From assembly GCA_900128395.1 (NCBI GenBank), contig LT649420.1, positions 1 to 27,196 of the forward strand: a stretch of 27,196 nt of DNA, read 5' to 3'. A program made the translations under genes and the position numbers. Shown in pieces: positions 26,188-27,196 of this stretch. Source of the DNA: Stramenopiles sp. TOSAG23-2. Lineage: Eukaryota; Sar. The notes under the pieces were generated by a model that had not been told where the DNA came from, searched no databases, and saw only the letters and a program-made list of their open reading frames with translations. The first letter of the stretch is position 1, and every line of letters begins with the position of its first letter.

Positions 26188-26627
26188 TTTTAAATATGTA
26201 TGTATGTATATGTATATGTGATTATATCTATCTGTCTATCTGTTCTATTACATTTAGTTTTAGTTGATATTTCCGGAATGTATATTATTTGAATCAATCG
26301 ATCCCATTTTTTTCGATATTATTTTCTCCTCGAGTCGAGCCTGTTTTTAGTGCTATGTCCATACAAAACGTAACCCATGGTATGTGCATGCTAGATTTCA
26401 ATGATCCGAATTTAAATTCGTCATTTTATTATGATAGAAAAAAAAATTATTTACATTTAAAATATAGAAATATAGAAAGAATAAAAATACTGTAAATTAC
26501 TTTTGTACCCTTATATATAGTATCAGTACACACATCTCATTTATTTTTAATTTAATTTGGTACCCCCGTGTAATACGAGTTCGTATTATTTTTTACAGTG
26601 TGTGTAAAATTACTTTTTGGAAAGATA
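26188..26627. other. Spacer upstream of AMPK beta with a 46-codon frame
   Basis: It begins with TATG/TATC microrepeats next to the AMPK beta start. A plus-strand frame at 26355-26495 (MSIQNVTHGMCMLDFNDPNL and onward) has an ATG and moderately coding-like composition in its first half. It is short, without a known domain, and is not supported as a gene. Confidence 0.35.
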
Positions 26628-26840
26628 TCAAACTAAAGTTTTCACGACTAATGAAAGTGGCATTGATGAATCGTATTTATCCACTACGTAGTTTCTAAGC
26701 TGCTTCCCTTGTCTTTCCATATTATATACTTTGTTGTTGAAAATATTTATTTTTTTACTCGTTTTATTAGTATTATGGCATCTCATCTTCTTCTGGCCTT
26801 TATTAGCTTTTAAATACTTTTTTAAAGGTTTCTTAGCCAT
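26628..26840 (-). CDS. Small basic ORF (70 aa), doubtful
   Basis: From the ATG at 26840 this frame encodes a Lys-rich start (MAKKPLKKYLKANKGQKKMR) and ends YDSSMPLSLVVKTLV. The composition is plausible for a small basic protein. However, its ATG lies only about 10 bases from the first ATG of the ankyrin frame on the other strand, leaving no room for two promoters. It may be chance or an exon. Confidence 0.22.
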   Translation of the reverse strand: MAKKPLKKYLKANKGQKKMRCHNTNKTSKKINIFNNKVYNMERQGKQLRNYVVDKYDSSMPLSLVVKTLV

Positions 26841-26850
26841 ATTATTACTT

Positions 26851-27196
26851 ATGTTGATGCGCAACTTGGGCGAGACAATACTTATATTGTTATTTGCATT
26901 ATGTGCTTGCATACGATTTGAACATTTCCAAATAGTTAAATATTTGATTGAACAAGGTGAAGCTGATCCTAATATTGGTGATGGATTGAATGCATTACAT
27001 TTAGCAGCAAACCAGGCCATTATTGATTATTTATTCTCCATTTTGCTAGATGGAATAACACTTAATACATTCAATGCGAGAGATGAGTATAAGAAGTTAT
27101 TTCCAAAATCGTGTACGCCATTAGTATGTGCATGTGAATACGGACGTTTTGAGGATGTGAAATTATTGATTACAGGCTATAATGATGTGAATGGTA
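26851..27196 (+). CDS. Ankyrin-repeat protein, partial (runs off the right edge)
   Basis: The plus-strand frame encodes ankyrin repeats: GET...HFQIVKYLIEQGEADPNIGD, then GLNALHLAANQAIIDYLFS and CTPLVCACEYGRFEDVKLLI. These match the ankyrin pattern of helix pairs ending in a D/N-rich loop. About 115 codons are in the window and the frame is open at the end. ATG codons at 26851 and 26857 are candidate starts, but the frame stays open further upstream through Leu/Phe-rich codons, and an upstream exon is possible. The first repeat is slightly long (ILILLFALCACIRF). Ankyrin repeats bind proteins, and no partner can be inferred. Confidence 0.7.
   Translation, partial: MLMRNLGETILILLFALCACIRFEHFQIVKYLIEQGEADPNIGDGLNALHLAANQAIIDYLFSILLDGITLNTFNARDEYKKLFPKSCTPLVCACEYGRFEDVKLLITGYNDVNG

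Noticed and set aside
26355-26495. 46-codon frame with a faint resemblance (MLDF) to ATP-citrate lyase
   Set aside because: Four residues are not evidence, and the rest does not fit that family.
26628-27020. 130-codon minus-strand frame at the right edge
   Set aside because: Its first 60 codons are antisense to ankyrin repeats. Only the shorter part from 26840 is kept, with low confidence.
1-27196. tRNA, rRNA or CRISPR features
   Set aside because: I scanned for cloverleaf T-loops, rRNA-like blocks and regularly spaced direct repeats and found none.

Overview
The window is nuclear DNA of a unicellular eukaryote. The genes are compact and almost all intronless. The spacers are very AT-rich, full of homopolymers and (TA)n runs. 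The proteins carry Asn, Gln and Lys runs. The gene set (POLE2, NOP9, a human-like cystathionine beta-synthase, AMPK beta, PP2C, a secreted PI-PLC-X protein) excludes bacteria and organelles. A giant protein joining a receiver-like domain, a hydrolase fold, IQ motifs, SAM and ankyrin suggests a heterokont (stramenopile) or similar protist, but this is only a lean. The genetic code reads as standard.

Layout from left to right. Bases 1-187 show nothing. Bases 188-853 are a short element with 32-bp terminal inverted repeats. A basic Asn/Lys-rich orphan protein (1796-2836, +) is followed by a 2190-residue scaffold protein (3475-10047, +). POLE2 (10290-11930, -) and a membrane-anchored adenylate kinase (12739-13536, +) are divergent. 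Cystathionine beta-synthase (14006-15589, -) is convergent to the kinase. Bases 16183-17149 hold broken retroelement-like coding fragments and a perfect 91-bp tandem duplication. This leads into NOP9 (17231-19456, +) and a two-exon PI-PLC-X gene (19687-21219, +), which is convergent to a PP2C phosphatase (21759-22850, -). Bases 22851-25254 are a repeat-rich island: a perfect 90-bp tandem duplication, an orphan coding fragment, a roughly 0.9-kb element with 93-bp inverted repeats, and a duplicated GC-rich 32-mer. AMPK beta follows (25255-26187, -). The right edge cuts an ankyrin-repeat gene (+).

The genes do not form one pathway. They are housekeeping functions (replication, ribosome biogenesis, nucleotide balance, transsulfuration, energy sensing) with repeat debris between them. 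AMP made or consumed by adenylate kinase is sensed by AMPK, and PP2C enzymes can act on AMPK, but their presence in one window is not evidence of a functional unit.

The most unusual item is the 2190-residue protein. Its receiver domain has Ser in place of the phospho-accepting Asp. Its alpha/beta-hydrolase domain has lost the nucleophile and probably the acid residue. Six IQ motifs, a long coiled coil, a SAM domain and ankyrin repeats follow. It looks like a calmodulin-regulated scaffold built from two disabled enzyme or signalling folds.
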